This document shows, in pieces, positions 43,196-51,924 of a stretch of 64,000 bases of DNA. Positions within the stretch are counted from its first letter, which is position 1, and every line of letters starts with the position of its first letter. The DNA is from Actinomycetota bacterium (GTDB taxonomy: Bacteria > Actinomycetota > Acidimicrobiia > Acidimicrobiales > Ilumatobacteraceae). Position numbers and translations under genes: made by a program. The stretch is from positions 62,001 to 126,000 of the forward strand of contig VGAC01000005.1 of assembly GCA_016870865.1 (NCBI GenBank), in the 5' to 3' direction. Under the pieces are notes generated by a model. It did no database searches, had not been told where the DNA came from, and saw only the letters and a program-made list of their open reading frames with translations.

Positions 43196-43507
43196 ATGTA
43201 CGCAGTCATCGCCTCCGGTGGGAAGCAGGAAAAGGTCGCCCAGGGCGAGACCGTCAAGGTTGACCTACTCGGTGTCGACCACGGTGCCGAAGTGAAGTTC
43301 ACCCCGGTTCTCGTCGTCGACGGCGTCACCGTGCTCTCCACCCCCGAGCAGTTGAAGAACGCCTCGGTCACCGGCCGCGTCATCGCCACGGCCAAGGGAC
43401 CAAAGATCGACGGTTTCATCTACAAGCGCCGCACCAACCAGCGTCGTCGCTACGGTCACCGTCAGCAGTATTCCGTAGTCGAAATCACGTCCATCGCGAA
43501 AGGCTGA
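43196..43507 (+). CDS. rplU: 50S ribosomal protein L21
   Basis: A 103-residue ribosomal protein of normal length. It opens with MYAVIASGGKQEKVAQGE and has the C-terminal RNA-binding signature YKRRTNQRRRYGHRQ (about residues 78-92). It binds 23S rRNA in the large subunit. The ATG at 43196 coincides with the conserved start. It is followed three bases later by rpmA. Confidence 0.97.
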   Translation: MYAVIASGGKQEKVAQGETVKVDLLGVDHGAEVKFTPVLVVDGVTVLSTPEQLKNASVTGRVIATAKGPKIDGFIYKRRTNQRRRYGHRQQYSVVEITSIAKG

Positions 43508-43510
43508 CCC

Positions 43511-43768
43511 ATGTCGAAAACCAAAGGTGGCGGCTCCACACGCAACGGCCGCGATTCGAACGCGCAGCGCCTTGGTGTCAAGGCATTCGACGGAACACAG
43601 ATCACCGCCGGGGCAATACTCGTGCGTCAGCGCGGGACGCGGGTGCACCCGGGCAAGAACGTGGGTATCGGCAAGGACGACACCTTGTTTGCGCTCGTCG
43701 GTGGCAGCGTGAAGTTCGGAGAGCGCCGCGGCCGTAGGGTCGTTGACGTTCTGCCCGCCGGCAACTAG
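43511..43768 (+). CDS. rpmA: 50S ribosomal protein L27
   Basis: An 85-residue ribosomal protein. It shows [16 protein letters not shown] at the start and the signature [19 protein letters not shown] (about residues 35-53). The N-terminal tail reaches toward the peptidyl-transferase centre. It ends six bases from the convergent dgt gene, leaving no room for an ordinary terminator, so read-through in both directions is likely. Confidence 0.97.
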   Translation: MSKTKGGGSTRNGRDSNAQRLGVKAFDGTQITAGAILVRQRGTRVHPGKNVGIGKDDTLFALVGGSVKFGERRGRRVVDVLPAGN

Positions 43769-43774
43769 GGCGCC

Positions 43775-44929
43775 TCAGCGGAAGTCAATGCCGACCGGAA
43801 GGTCGGATTCGCTCCAGTTCAGCAGGCTGATCGCCTGCTGGAAGGCGTAACGGTCGGTCATGCCGCCGACGTATTCGACGATCGCCTTGAGCATGTCGGG
43901 CGACTTTGCGGCTGCGTCGAGGTGACGTGTGGCGGGACACGCCGCCGGCCGGGCCGCGTAGTACTCGACGAGGGCCTGCAAGACGCGGACGACCGATGCA
44001 GCCTGGGCCCGTGATTCGGGTCGCAGGTACACGGCTTCGTAGTTGAACTGTCGGAAGGCGCCGAGTGCCTCGGCCATGTCGGTGGTCATCGCGACGCGCC
44101 CGGTGCTCTGCGTGGCGTCGAGCATTCCAGCGATGAAAGACGCAAGTTGCTTGGCGCGCGACGTGCCGCAGCGTTCGCTCACCATCGAGGGCAGGTCCAC
44201 GGACGACACGACGCGCGCATCGACTGCATCCTCGAAGTCATGGCACACGTAGGCGATGCGATCGGCCCACGAGACGACCTCGCCCTCGGGCGTCATCGGC
44301 GCCGGTCGCGACCAAGAATGGTTGCGGATGCCGTCGAGTGTTTCGCGGCACAGATTCAACGGGGCGAGGGTGACGTCTGCTCCCCACAGGGCGTGGTCGT
44401 AGCCGCCCTCGACGAAAGGACTGAGCGCATCTTCGCTGGCGTGCCCGCCCGGTCCGTGCCCGCAGTCGTGACCGAGTGCGATGGCCTCGGTGAGAGCGAC
44501 GTTGAGGCCAAGAGCCCGTGAAATGGACGTGGCGACCTGGGCGACCTCGAGTGCGTGGGTGAGGCGTGTGCGTTGATGATCATCGGGGAAGACGAACACC
44601 TGTGTCTTGCCGGCGAGGCGACGGAAGGCGGCTGCGTGCAGAATGCGGTCCCGGTCGCGCTCGAAACACGTGCGCAATGCATCGGGTTCCTCGGGTCGAC
44701 TGCGGGCGCCCGCACCGATCGAGCGCGTGGCATTCGGGGCAAGAAGATTGTTTTCGTGGTCCTCGCGTTCGTCGCGCGACACCAGCCGTTGTGCGCCCGT
44801 GGACGCGTGCGAGTCGGAGTGTGCGAAGCGAACACTCGTCGGCGAGTGGGAGAGCGCATGTCCCGCCATGGTGGAGGCCCACACCTCGGCGCGGCGCGCG
44901 GCGTCGGAGGGGGATGGCGAACCGCTCAC
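43775..44929 (-). CDS. dgt: deoxyguanosinetriphosphate triphosphohydrolase-like HD protein
   Basis: A 384-residue HD-domain phosphohydrolase that releases tripolyphosphate from dNTPs. Metal ligands are in RLTHALEVAQ (about residues 115-124) and GHDCGHGPGGHASE (about 144-157), with a third aspartate in SWADRIAYVCHD. The N-terminal RDRDRILHAAAFRRLAGKTQVF is the family hallmark. The GTG at 44929 is decided by TATCGT seven bases upstream. A much longer frame continues upstream but is the mirror of obg. It separates rpmA from obg, genes that are usually adjacent. Confidence 0.9.
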   Translation of the reverse strand: MSGSPSPSDAARRAEVWASTMAGHALSHSPTSVRFAHSDSHASTGAQRLVSRDEREDHENNLLAPNATRSIGAGARSRPEEPDALRTCFERDRDRILHAAAFRRLAGKTQVFVFPDDHQRTRLTHALEVAQVATSISRALGLNVALTEAIALGHDCGHGPGGHASEDALSPFVEGGYDHALWGADVTLAPLNLCRETLDGIRNHSWSRPAPMTPEGEVVSWADRIAYVCHDFEDAVDARVVSSVDLPSMVSERCGTSRAKQLASFIAGMLDATQSTGRVAMTTDMAEALGAFRQFNYEAVYLRPESRAQAASVVRVLQALVEYYAARPAACPATRHLDAAAKSPDMLKAIVEYVGGMTDRYAFQQAISLLNWSESDLPVGIDFR

Positions 44930-44936
44930 AAAAGAG

Positions 44937-44942
44937 ACGATA
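44937..44942 (-). promoter_or_regulatory. -10 element (TATCGT) for leaderless dgt
   Basis: TATCGT on the reverse strand is followed by seven bases and the GTG at 44929. It lies in the short divergent gap with obg. Confidence 0.5.
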
Positions 44943-44961
44943 GGTGACAGGTGTGCGCCAT

Positions 44962-44967
44962 TAGCCT
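44962..44967 (+). promoter_or_regulatory. -10-like element (TAGCCT) before obg
   Basis: TAGCCT ends ten bases before the obg ATG at 44978. The leader would be only a few bases long and has no Shine-Dalgarno sequence. Confidence 0.35.
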
Positions 44968-44977
44968 GATCCACACC

Positions 44978-46228
44978 ATGAGTGCCTTCGTCGACGAGTG
45001 CCAACTGAACGTGCGCGCCGGCGATGGCGGGGCCGGATGCGTGAGTTTTCGCCGCGAGGGCCCGGTCGCATTCGGAGGCCCGAACGGCGGTGACGGCGGC
45101 AACGGAGGCGACGTCTGGCTCGTCGCCGACCACAACGTGGCATCGCTGCTGGCTTTCCGGGACCATCCGCACCGACGCGCCCAGGACGGCGTGAACGGAA
45201 TGGGCAAGGACCTTCACGGGAAGTCCGGCCGCGACCTCGAAATCAGGGTTCCGGAGGGGACCGTCGTGCGCGACATGTACACCGACGAGGTGCTGGCCGA
45301 CCTTGTCGCCCACGGCGACCGTTGGAGGGCCGTCGAGGGAGGGCGCGGCGGTCGCGGCAATGCGAGATTCCTCTCCAACCGCAGACGCGCCCCGAAGTTC
45401 GCCGAGCAGGGCGAGTACGGCTCCGAACGTTGGCTGAAACTGGAACTGAAGTTGATGGCCGACGTCGCTCTCGTGGGATTTCCCAATGCCGGAAAGAGCA
45501 CCTTCATCAGTTCCATCTCCGCCGCCAAACCGAAGATCGCCAACTATCCCTTCACGACCCTCGAACCGCACCTCGGGGTCGTGCGCATCGACGAGTCGAC
45601 CGAATTCGTCGTCGCCGACATCCCGGGAATCATCGAGGGCGCAAGCGAGGGTCGGGGTCTCGGCCACCAGTTCCTGCGTCACATCGAACGGGCCCGGGCA
45701 CTGTGCATCCTCGTGGATCTCGCGTCGGTGGACGGCCTGGCGCCCGACGCGCAGGAGAAAATTCTCCTGCGCGAGCTCGAGGCCTACGACGAGGCCCTCG
45801 TCGGTCGTCCGCGCATCGTGGTCGGCAGCAAGGTCGACGTTGCCGACCCGGCGGTGCTCTCGGATTGGTCGGGCCTGACCATGTCGGCCGTCACGCGCCA
45901 GGGTGTTCGCGCCGTGGTCGGCAGACTCGCACAGTTGGTGTCGCAGGCACGCGAGGCGATTCCGCCACGCCAGGCGACGGTCATTTTGCGTCCCGAACCC
46001 GAGGGAACGTGTGTCGAACGCGTCGGGGACAACGAGTTCCGCGTCCTTGGCCGCAATGCGGTGCGATCGGTTGCGCTCAACGACATCACATCGCCTGAGG
46101 CCTTGAATTACATCGACGAACGTCTCAAGAAGATGGGCGTCGGTCGCCTGCTGTCGCGTGCCGGTGCGCGCGACGGCGACGTCGTCCACATCGGTGCCTT
46201 CTCCTTCGAATACACGGCGGAGGTCTGA
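44978..46228 (+). CDS. obg: GTPase Obg (CgtA), ribosome assembly
   Basis: A 416-residue GTPase. The glycine-rich Obg domain covers residues 1 to about 155, with repeated GGxGG motifs. The G domain has G1 GFPNAGKST (about 164-172), G3 DIPG and G4 GSKVD. A C-terminal OCT domain (about 335-416) is present, as in Gram-positive Obg. It supports 50S assembly and stress control. The ATG at 44978 starts the conserved MSAFVDECQLNVRAGDGG. It precedes proB by one base. Confidence 0.95.
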   Translation: MSAFVDECQLNVRAGDGGAGCVSFRREGPVAFGGPNGGDGGNGGDVWLVADHNVASLLAFRDHPHRRAQDGVNGMGKDLHGKSGRDLEIRVPEGTVVRDMYTDEVLADLVAHGDRWRAVEGGRGGRGNARFLSNRRRAPKFAEQGEYGSERWLKLELKLMADVALVGFPNAGKSTFISSISAAKPKIANYPFTTLEPHLGVVRIDESTEFVVADIPGIIEGASEGRGLGHQFLRHIERARALCILVDLASVDGLAPDAQEKILLRELEAYDEALVGRPRIVVGSKVDVADPAVLSDWSGLTMSAVTRQGVRAVVGRLAQLVSQAREAIPPRQATVILRPEPEGTCVERVGDNEFRVLGRNAVRSVALNDITSPEALNYIDERLKKMGVGRLLSRAGARDGDVVHIGAFSFEYTAEV

Positions 46229-46229
46229 G

Positions 46230-47327
46230 TTGCGCGTCGTCGTCAAGGTTGGAACCAGCTCGGTCACGCACGCAGATGGCGTGCTCAACGCCGACATGTT
46301 CACCTCGTTGGCAGCCCAGATCGTGCAGCTGCGGGGCGAGGCTCACGAGGTGCTGCTCGTCACCAGCGGTGCGGTGTCCGCCGGGGTTGCGGCCCTGGGA
46401 ATGGCTCAGCGTCCCGCAGACGTCGGCACGCTCCAGGCACTCGCCGCGATCGGCCAAAGTCGCCTGATGGAGCGTTACAACGCGGTCTTCGCAGCCCACG
46501 GGGTGGTGACGGGTCAGGTGTTGCTCGTGCCGCACGACTTCGGTGACCGTCGGCAGTACCTGCACGCGCGCCAAACCATGCTGCGCCTGCTCGAACTTGG
46601 GGTGCTGCCGGTCATCAACGAGAACGATGCAATTGCCAACGACGAGATTCGTTTCGGTGACAACGACCGCATCGCAGCGTTGGTGGCACACGGTGTCGCC
46701 GCCGATGTCCTCGTTCTGCTCACCGATCAAGAGGGTCTCTACACCAAGGATCCCCGTTCCAACCTGGATGCGACCCTCATCGATGTGGTGACGACCGACG
46801 ACGACCTGCTCAGCGTCGCCGCCGGCAGCGCGGGGAGTGCTCGTGGCAGTGGCGGGATGGCCTCGAAACTCTCGGCCGCGCGCATCGCGTCATGGTCGGG
46901 TGTGCGGACGGTGATCGCCCGTGCCTCGCGCGACAACGTCCTGGTCGACGCCGTCGACCCTGCCAGGGTGGTTGGCACGACGTTCCTCGGTCGTGACCGT
47001 CAATTGTCGGCCAGACGACTGTGGATCGCCTTTGCGGCGCAGTCCGAGGGTCGCGTCGTCATCGACGCCGGAGCAGTGGCCGCCCTCGAATCGCGCGGAA
47101 CCTCACTGTTGTCCCCGGGGGTGACGGCGGTCGAGGGTGACTTCGCGGCCGGTGACGTGATCGACGTGGTCGACGGCTCGGGTGGTCTGGTGGCGCGCGG
47201 AGCGAGCGCCATGTCGCATGCCGAAGTTGCCGCCCTGCGGGGAAGGCGCGCTTCGGATTTGGCCGAGGGTGTGTCGACGCTCGTCGTGCACCGCGACGAG
47301 ATGGTTGTTCTCAGCGCCCTGCGTTGA
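46230..47327 (+). CDS. proB: glutamate 5-kinase
   Basis: A 365-residue enzyme for the first step of proline synthesis. The amino-acid-kinase domain begins VVVKVGTSSVTHADG, with VTSGAVSAG (about residues 45-53), NENDAIANDEIRFGDND (about 133-149) and GSGGMASKLSAA (about 210-221). A C-terminal PUA domain follows (about residues 265-350). The start is TTG with GGAGGT six bases upstream, one base after the obg stop. proA is not in the window. The 3' end overlaps convergent murJ by 17 bases. Confidence 0.94.
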   Translation: MRVVVKVGTSSVTHADGVLNADMFTSLAAQIVQLRGEAHEVLLVTSGAVSAGVAALGMAQRPADVGTLQALAAIGQSRLMERYNAVFAAHGVVTGQVLLVPHDFGDRRQYLHARQTMLRLLELGVLPVINENDAIANDEIRFGDNDRIAALVAHGVAADVLVLLTDQEGLYTKDPRSNLDATLIDVVTTDDDLLSVAAGSAGSARGSGGMASKLSAARIASWSGVRTVIARASRDNVLVDAVDPARVVGTTFLGRDRQLSARRLWIAFAAQSEGRVVIDAGAVAALESRGTSLLSPGVTAVEGDFAAGDVIDVVDGSGGLVARGASAMSHAEVAALRGRRASDLAEGVSTLVVHRDEMVVLSALR

Positions 47328-48900
47328 GGCCGCGGAGCCGGTCGGCCAACGCAGTCGTTTCGCGCACGCGCAACAGTCGCAAGAACCCGACGTACACGAC
47401 AACGCCAACCGCGTACGACGCCGCCGTGCGGGCCACGGCGCCGAGGCCCTCGGTGTCGCCGAGTGCACGACCGATCGCCCAGGCAGCGAGGCTTGCGGGT
47501 GCTGTCGCGGCCAACATCGGGCACAGCGACCGCATCAAGGCGAGCGACGCAAACTCGGGGTGGCGGCGTTCGATGACGACTAGGGCGACGATTGCACTCA
47601 CGAGGTAGGCGATACCGAACGCGAGCCCGAGACCGAGCACGCCGTGGCGGTCGACGAGGATGATCGCGAGCACGACATTGACTACGTTCTCGAAACAGTT
47701 GATGACGAAGGGCGTGCGGGTGTCCTCGCGGGCGTAGAAACCTCGGAGCACGAACAAGTAAACAGAAAAGCCCACGAGACCAACGGAGAAACCCATCAGC
47801 GCTCGAGCGGTGTTGTGGGCGGCTTCGGCGGTGAAATTCCCGTGTTGCAGCAGGGCGCCGATCATGGGCCGCGATGTGACGAAGAAAAGTGACGCAGCGG
47901 GGAGTGTGAGGAGGGTGATCAGGCGAACACCCAGCGACAGACGCCCGACGAAAGCCTGGCGGTCGGCGGACGCAGCAGCGCGGGCGAGGTCGGGTGCGAA
48001 GGTCGTGGTGATCGACGCGGCGAGGAGCGCGTGCGGCAACTGGAAGAACGTGAAGGCCTTCGTGTAGGCATCCGGTCCGCCGCTTCCGGGTTCCGCCAGG
48101 TTGCGCACGACCACGAGGGCGACCTGGTTGGTCAGGACATAACCAAAGGTCCACAGGGACAGACGTGCGAGGCGCCTCACCGCGGGGTGGCGGAAGTCGG
48201 CACGCAAGCCGAACGACGCCCCCGAGGCCCTCGCCACGGCCAGCACGATGACAGCCGTGGTTGCGATGCCGAGCGTCGCCCCGCCGCCCAGGAGCCACCG
48301 CACCGTGGAATTGTCGGCGATGGTGTCGAGGCCGGGACGGCCGTCGATCGAGAGAGGGATGAGGGCGAGGAGAACCACGATGACGACGTTGGCCGCGACC
48401 GGGGCCCACGCGGCTGCGACGAATTTACGGCGGGCATTGAGTGCGGCAGTGGCGAGTGCGGTCAATCCGTAGAAGAAGATCTGCAGCAAAAAGACCCGTG
48501 CAAGCATCGTGCCCAGGTTGCGGTAGGCGACCACATCGATGCCGGCGGCCGGGTTCAGGGAAAAGAGTCTGAAGATCAACGGGGCGCAGGCGACGGCAAC
48601 GGCGGTGAGTGCGGCAAGTGAAACGAGTGCAGTCGCAACGACCGCACGTTGGGCTTCGTCGTCATCGTCGTGGAACAACCGTGTGAAGACCGGAACCAGT
48701 GCCGCGGAAAAAACACCGCCCATCAGAAGTTCGTAGATCGAGTTCGGTGAATTGTTCGCGCCGTCGTAGGCGTCGGCCACTGCGGTCTGGCCGATGACCA
48801 TGCCGAAGACCACGATTCGAGCGAGGCCTGTGACGCGCGACACCGCGGTTCCCGCAGCGACGGCAACGTTGGTTCGCAGCAGATCGCGCGGCGCATCCAT
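47311..48900 (-). CDS. murJ: lipid II flippase MurJ (MviN)
   Basis: A 529-residue MOP-superfamily membrane protein with about fourteen helices. The start VAVAAGTAVSRVTGLARI has the conserved arginines, followed by ADAYDGANNSPNSIYELLMGGVFSAALVPVF (about 42-72), the hallmark of MurJ. It flips lipid II for peptidoglycan synthesis, thus acting in the same pathway as the mre genes upstream. Many actinobacterial MurJ proteins carry a C-terminal kinase-like domain; this one does not. A TAGGCT hexamer lies ten bases before its ATG. Confidence 0.92.
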   Translation of the reverse strand: MDAPRDLLRTNVAVAAGTAVSRVTGLARIVVFGMVIGQTAVADAYDGANNSPNSIYELLMGGVFSAALVPVFTRLFHDDDDEAQRAVVATALVSLAALTAVAVACAPLIFRLFSLNPAAGIDVVAYRNLGTMLARVFLLQIFFYGLTALATAALNARRKFVAAAWAPVAANVVIVVLLALIPLSIDGRPGLDTIADNSTVRWLLGGGATLGIATTAVIVLAVARASGASFGLRADFRHPAVRRLARLSLWTFGYVLTNQVALVVVRNLAEPGSGGPDAYTKAFTFFQLPHALLAASITTTFAPDLARAAASADRQAFVGRLSLGVRLITLLTLPAASLFFVTSRPMIGALLQHGNFTAEAAHNTARALMGFSVGLVGFSVYLFVLRGFYAREDTRTPFVINCFENVVNVVLAIILVDRHGVLGLGLAFGIAYLVSAIVALVVIERRHPEFASLALMRSLCPMLAATAPASLAAWAIGRALGDTEGLGAVARTAASYAVGVVVYVGFLRLLRVRETTALADRLRGLNAGR

Positions 48901-48910
48901 TCGTGACCCA

Positions 48911-48930
48911 AGCCTACCGAACGGTAGGGT
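48911..48930. promoter_or_regulatory. divergent promoter palindrome between murJ and the MoxR gene
   Basis: CCTACCG (48913-48919) and CGGTAGG (48922-48928) form a perfect inverted repeat around AA. Each arm contains part of a -10: TAGGGT (48925-48930) six bases before the MoxR ATG, and TAGGCT on the reverse strand (48916-48911) ten bases before the murJ ATG. The two promoters are thus back to back. Confidence 0.5.
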
Positions 48931-48936
48931 GCAGGC

Positions 48937-49803
48937 ATGGGGAACCGCTTCGATTCGGTGCAGGCCGTGCGTGATGGCCTAAAGAGGGTCAACTATCTCG
49001 CCGACGACGGCATTGCAAGCGTGGCGTTCCTCGCCGACCGCTTGGGCAAGCCCGTCCTGGTCGAGGGTCCCGCCGGAACCGGCAAGACGCAGCTCGCCAA
49101 GAGCATCGCCGATATCACCGGTGCGCGTCTCATCCGCCTGCAGTGTTACGAGGGTCTCGACGAGTCCAAAGCCCTCTACGAATGGAACTACAAGAAGCAG
49201 TTGCTGCGTATCCAGGTCGACAAGAACAACGACACCTGGTCCGAGGTGCACGACGACATCTTCAGCGAGGAGTTTCTCCTCACGCGGCCTCTCCTCGAGG
49301 CCATCCGCGCCGACCAGCCGGTCGTCTTGCTGATCGACGAAGTCGACCGCGTGGAAGTCGAAACCGAGGCGCTGCTGCTCGAGATCCTGAGCGAATACCA
49401 GGTGTCGATTCCCGAGCTCGGCACCATCACCGCCACGCAGATTCCCCTGGTGTTCCTCACGTCCAACAACACACGGGAACTATCCGAGGCGTTGAAGCGG
49501 CGCTGTCTGTACCTGCACGTCGACTACCCCGACATGGACCGCGAAAAGGAGATCGTTCTCGCCAAGGTCGAGGGGATCACCGACCACCTGGCCGACCAGA
49601 TCGCCCGCATCGTGCGCAGCATCCGTCAGCTCGATCTCAAAAAGGCGCCGTCGGTCAGTGAAACCATCGACTGGGCGCGGACCCTGATGCTCCTTGGAAT
49701 CGAGCACATCGACGCGGAACAGGCCAAAGAGACCCTGCACATTCTCCTCAAATACCAGACCGACATCGCCAAGGCGGCGAAGGAACTGTCGTCGGACAAG
49801 TAG
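48937..49803 (+). CDS. MoxR-family AAA+ ATPase
   Basis: A 288-residue AAA+ ATPase. Walker A is EGPAGTGKT (about residues 43-51), Walker B LLIDEVDR, and sensor 1 is in FLTSNNTRELSEALKRRC (about 183-200), which includes the arginine finger region. MoxR proteins act as chaperones with VWA-domain partners to insert cofactors or mature enzyme complexes. The next gene encodes such a partner. CoxD of carbon-monoxide dehydrogenase maturation is a close type, but no CO dehydrogenase genes are nearby. Confidence 0.92.
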   Translation: MGNRFDSVQAVRDGLKRVNYLADDGIASVAFLADRLGKPVLVEGPAGTGKTQLAKSIADITGARLIRLQCYEGLDESKALYEWNYKKQLLRIQVDKNNDTWSEVHDDIFSEEFLLTRPLLEAIRADQPVVLLIDEVDRVEVETEALLLEILSEYQVSIPELGTITATQIPLVFLTSNNTRELSEALKRRCLYLHVDYPDMDREKEIVLAKVEGITDHLADQIARIVRSIRQLDLKKAPSVSETIDWARTLMLLGIEHIDAEQAKETLHILLKYQTDIAKAAKELSSDK

Positions 49804-49816
49804 TCGGAAGCGCACG

Positions 49817-51247
49817 ATGCTCGACCTGATGTCCGGCTTCGTTGCCGAACTGCGCAATGCGGGGTTGCCGGTCAGTTTGACCGAGAACCTCGACGCCATG
49901 GAGGCGATCAAACAGATCCCACTCGAAGACCGCGAGGCCTTCAAGTGGGCCCTGGGTGCGACGCTCGTGAAGAACGCCGCCCACTGGCGCGCATTCGAAA
50001 CCGTCTTCGAGGTCTACTTCAGTCTGCGCGGGCCCGAATACGCCCTGAAGGACGACGAAGACGCCGGCGACTTCTGGCGCGAGATGCAGGAACAAATGCG
50101 CCAGGGCGAGGGCAAGGGCGGGGCCGGAGGGATGGACTCACTCACTCAGGAAGAGTTGATGAACCTGCTGATGCGGGCCCTCATGGACGGTGACCAGGCG
50201 ATGATGCGCGCGCTTGCCAAGCAGGCGGTGCAAAGGTTCGCGGGAATGGAGCCCGGGCGGCCCGTTGGTGGCACCTACTACCTCTACCGCACGCTGAGAA
50301 ACCTCGACCTCGACAACATGATGAGCAAGATCGAGCAGGCCAAGTCGAACGATGGCCAGGAGCCGCTCGAGGATCTGGAACGTCGTCTCGAGAACGACGA
50401 GATGCAACACCGCATCGAGAAGTTCAAGCAGGAAATCGAGGCCGAAATTCGCCGTCGTCTGGTCGCCGATCGTGGCGCGGAGGCAATGGCAAAGACGCTA
50501 CGCAAGCCGTTGCCCGAGGACGTCGAGTTCATGCACGCGTCGCGCGACGAAATGCAGAGCCTGAAAAAAGCGCTCTATCCACTGACACGAAAGCTGGCCG
50601 CCCGTTTGGCCCGCAAGCGCCGTCACGGGCGCAAGGGACCCCTTGACTTCCGCAACACGGTGCGTCACTCGCTGAACTACGGCGGCGTGCCCGCCGAACC
50701 GAAGTTCAAGTATCCGCGACCGGCCAAGCCCGAACTCATGGTCGTCGCCGACATCTCGGGCAGCGTCGCGGCGTTCGCGCGGTTCACGCTGATGCTGGTG
50801 TACGCAATCCAGGGTCAATTCTCGAAGGTGCGTTCTTTTGTCTTCATCGACGGTCTCGACGAAGTCACCGAGTACTTCAAGGCGACCGAGGACATCACCG
50901 AGGCGATCCACCGGGTCAACACCGAGGCTGACGTCGTGTGGGTGGATGGACACAGCGACTACGGGCACGCCTTTGAGGTGTTTTGGGAGCGCTACGGCAA
51001 GGACGTCGGCCCGAAAACCACCGTGCTGCTGCTCGGTGACGCGCGCAACAACTACCACGCGGCCCAGAGTTGGGTCGTGCGTGAGATGAGGCACCGCGCA
51101 CGACACGTGTATTGGTTGAATCCCGAGCCCCGCTCGTACTGGAACACGGGTGACTCGATCGTAGGTGAGTACGGCTCGCACACAGATGGTGTCCATGAGT
51201 GTCGCAATCTGCGCCAGCTCGAGGCGTTCGTGGAGAAGCTGGCGTGA
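49817..51247 (+). CDS. VWA-domain protein (CoxE-like), partner of MoxR
   Basis: A 476-residue protein. The N-terminal half is helical and charged, with a Gln/Glu/Gly-rich stretch near residues 90-110. The von Willebrand A domain (about residues 305-476) has the metal-ion-dependent adhesion motif DISGS (Asp312). It belongs to the CoxE-like group paired with MoxR ATPases. GGAAG precedes the ATG at 49817, 13 bases after the MoxR gene. The client enzyme is unknown. A 4-base overlap couples it to a histidine phosphatase gene. Confidence 0.88.
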   Translation: MLDLMSGFVAELRNAGLPVSLTENLDAMEAIKQIPLEDREAFKWALGATLVKNAAHWRAFETVFEVYFSLRGPEYALKDDEDAGDFWREMQEQMRQGEGKGGAGGMDSLTQEELMNLLMRALMDGDQAMMRALAKQAVQRFAGMEPGRPVGGTYYLYRTLRNLDLDNMMSKIEQAKSNDGQEPLEDLERRLENDEMQHRIEKFKQEIEAEIRRRLVADRGAEAMAKTLRKPLPEDVEFMHASRDEMQSLKKALYPLTRKLAARLARKRRHGRKGPLDFRNTVRHSLNYGGVPAEPKFKYPRPAKPELMVVADISGSVAAFARFTLMLVYAIQGQFSKVRSFVFIDGLDEVTEYFKATEDITEAIHRVNTEADVVWVDGHSDYGHAFEVFWERYGKDVGPKTTVLLLGDARNNYHAAQSWVVREMRHRARHVYWLNPEPRSYWNTGDSIVGEYGSHTDGVHECRNLRQLEAFVEKLA

Positions 51248-51891
51248 CAGGAACCCGCATCATCCTCGTGCGCCACGGCGAGTCCCAGGTGGCCGTCGAC
51301 AAGATGATCGGCGGGCCACGGAAATGTTCGGGTCTCTCGGCGCTCGGCCGCAAACAAGCCGAAGCCCTCAACGCGCGTTGGCAGGCCGAGGGCATCGAAG
51401 CGCCGACGGCTTTCCTGGCGAGCAACTACAAGCGCGCGATCGAGACCGCGAACCTCATCGCACCGTCGCTCGGACACCCCGAACTCCTCACCGACGCCGA
51501 CTGGGGTGAACATGACCCGGGCGAGGTGTGCGACGGCATGACGTATGCCGACTTCGCCGAGAAGTTCGGGCACCGTGATTGGTCGATCGACCCCTACGAC
51601 GAGACCTATCCGGGCGGGGAAACGGTGGCCGCTTTCCAGTTTCGCGTGGGCGGCGCCCTGCGTCGCGCCGTCGACACCTGGGCCGGGGGCACCGTCGTCG
51701 TCGCCTGCCACGCCGGCGTCATCGACACCTGTCTTCGCTACGCCCTGCGCAGTGCGCCCGTGGGTGAGTTCGAGGTGCATACGCTCAACACCTCGGTGAC
51801 CGAACTCGTGCACGTGCGTCCCGGCCGTTGGCAGATCGCTCGTTACAACGACGCCGGGCACCTTGCGGGCCTGCCAAGAAGCACCAATTAA
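51244..51891 (+). CDS. histidine phosphatase family protein
   Basis: A 215-residue phosphoglycerate-mutase-fold phosphatase. The phosphorylated histidine is in LVRHGES (about residues 8-14), and the second histidine is in VVACHAGV (about 155-162). The GTG overlaps the VWA gene stop (GTGA). The substrate cannot be told from sequence; coupling to the MoxR/VWA pair may be only operonic. Confidence 0.87.
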   Translation: MTGTRIILVRHGESQVAVDKMIGGPRKCSGLSALGRKQAEALNARWQAEGIEAPTAFLASNYKRAIETANLIAPSLGHPELLTDADWGEHDPGEVCDGMTYADFAEKFGHRDWSIDPYDETYPGGETVAAFQFRVGGALRRAVDTWAGGTVVVACHAGVIDTCLRYALRSAPVGEFEVHTLNTSVTELVHVRPGRWQIARYNDAGHLAGLPRSTN

Positions 51892-51924
51892 CGGAGAGTC
51901 GGCCGCGAGGCGATCGGGGGAAAC

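Noticed and set aside
44930-46303. Upstream extension of the dgt frame to 842 codons
   Set aside because: The extra part is antisense to obg, has no family resemblance, and a -10 hexamer places the dgt start at 44929.
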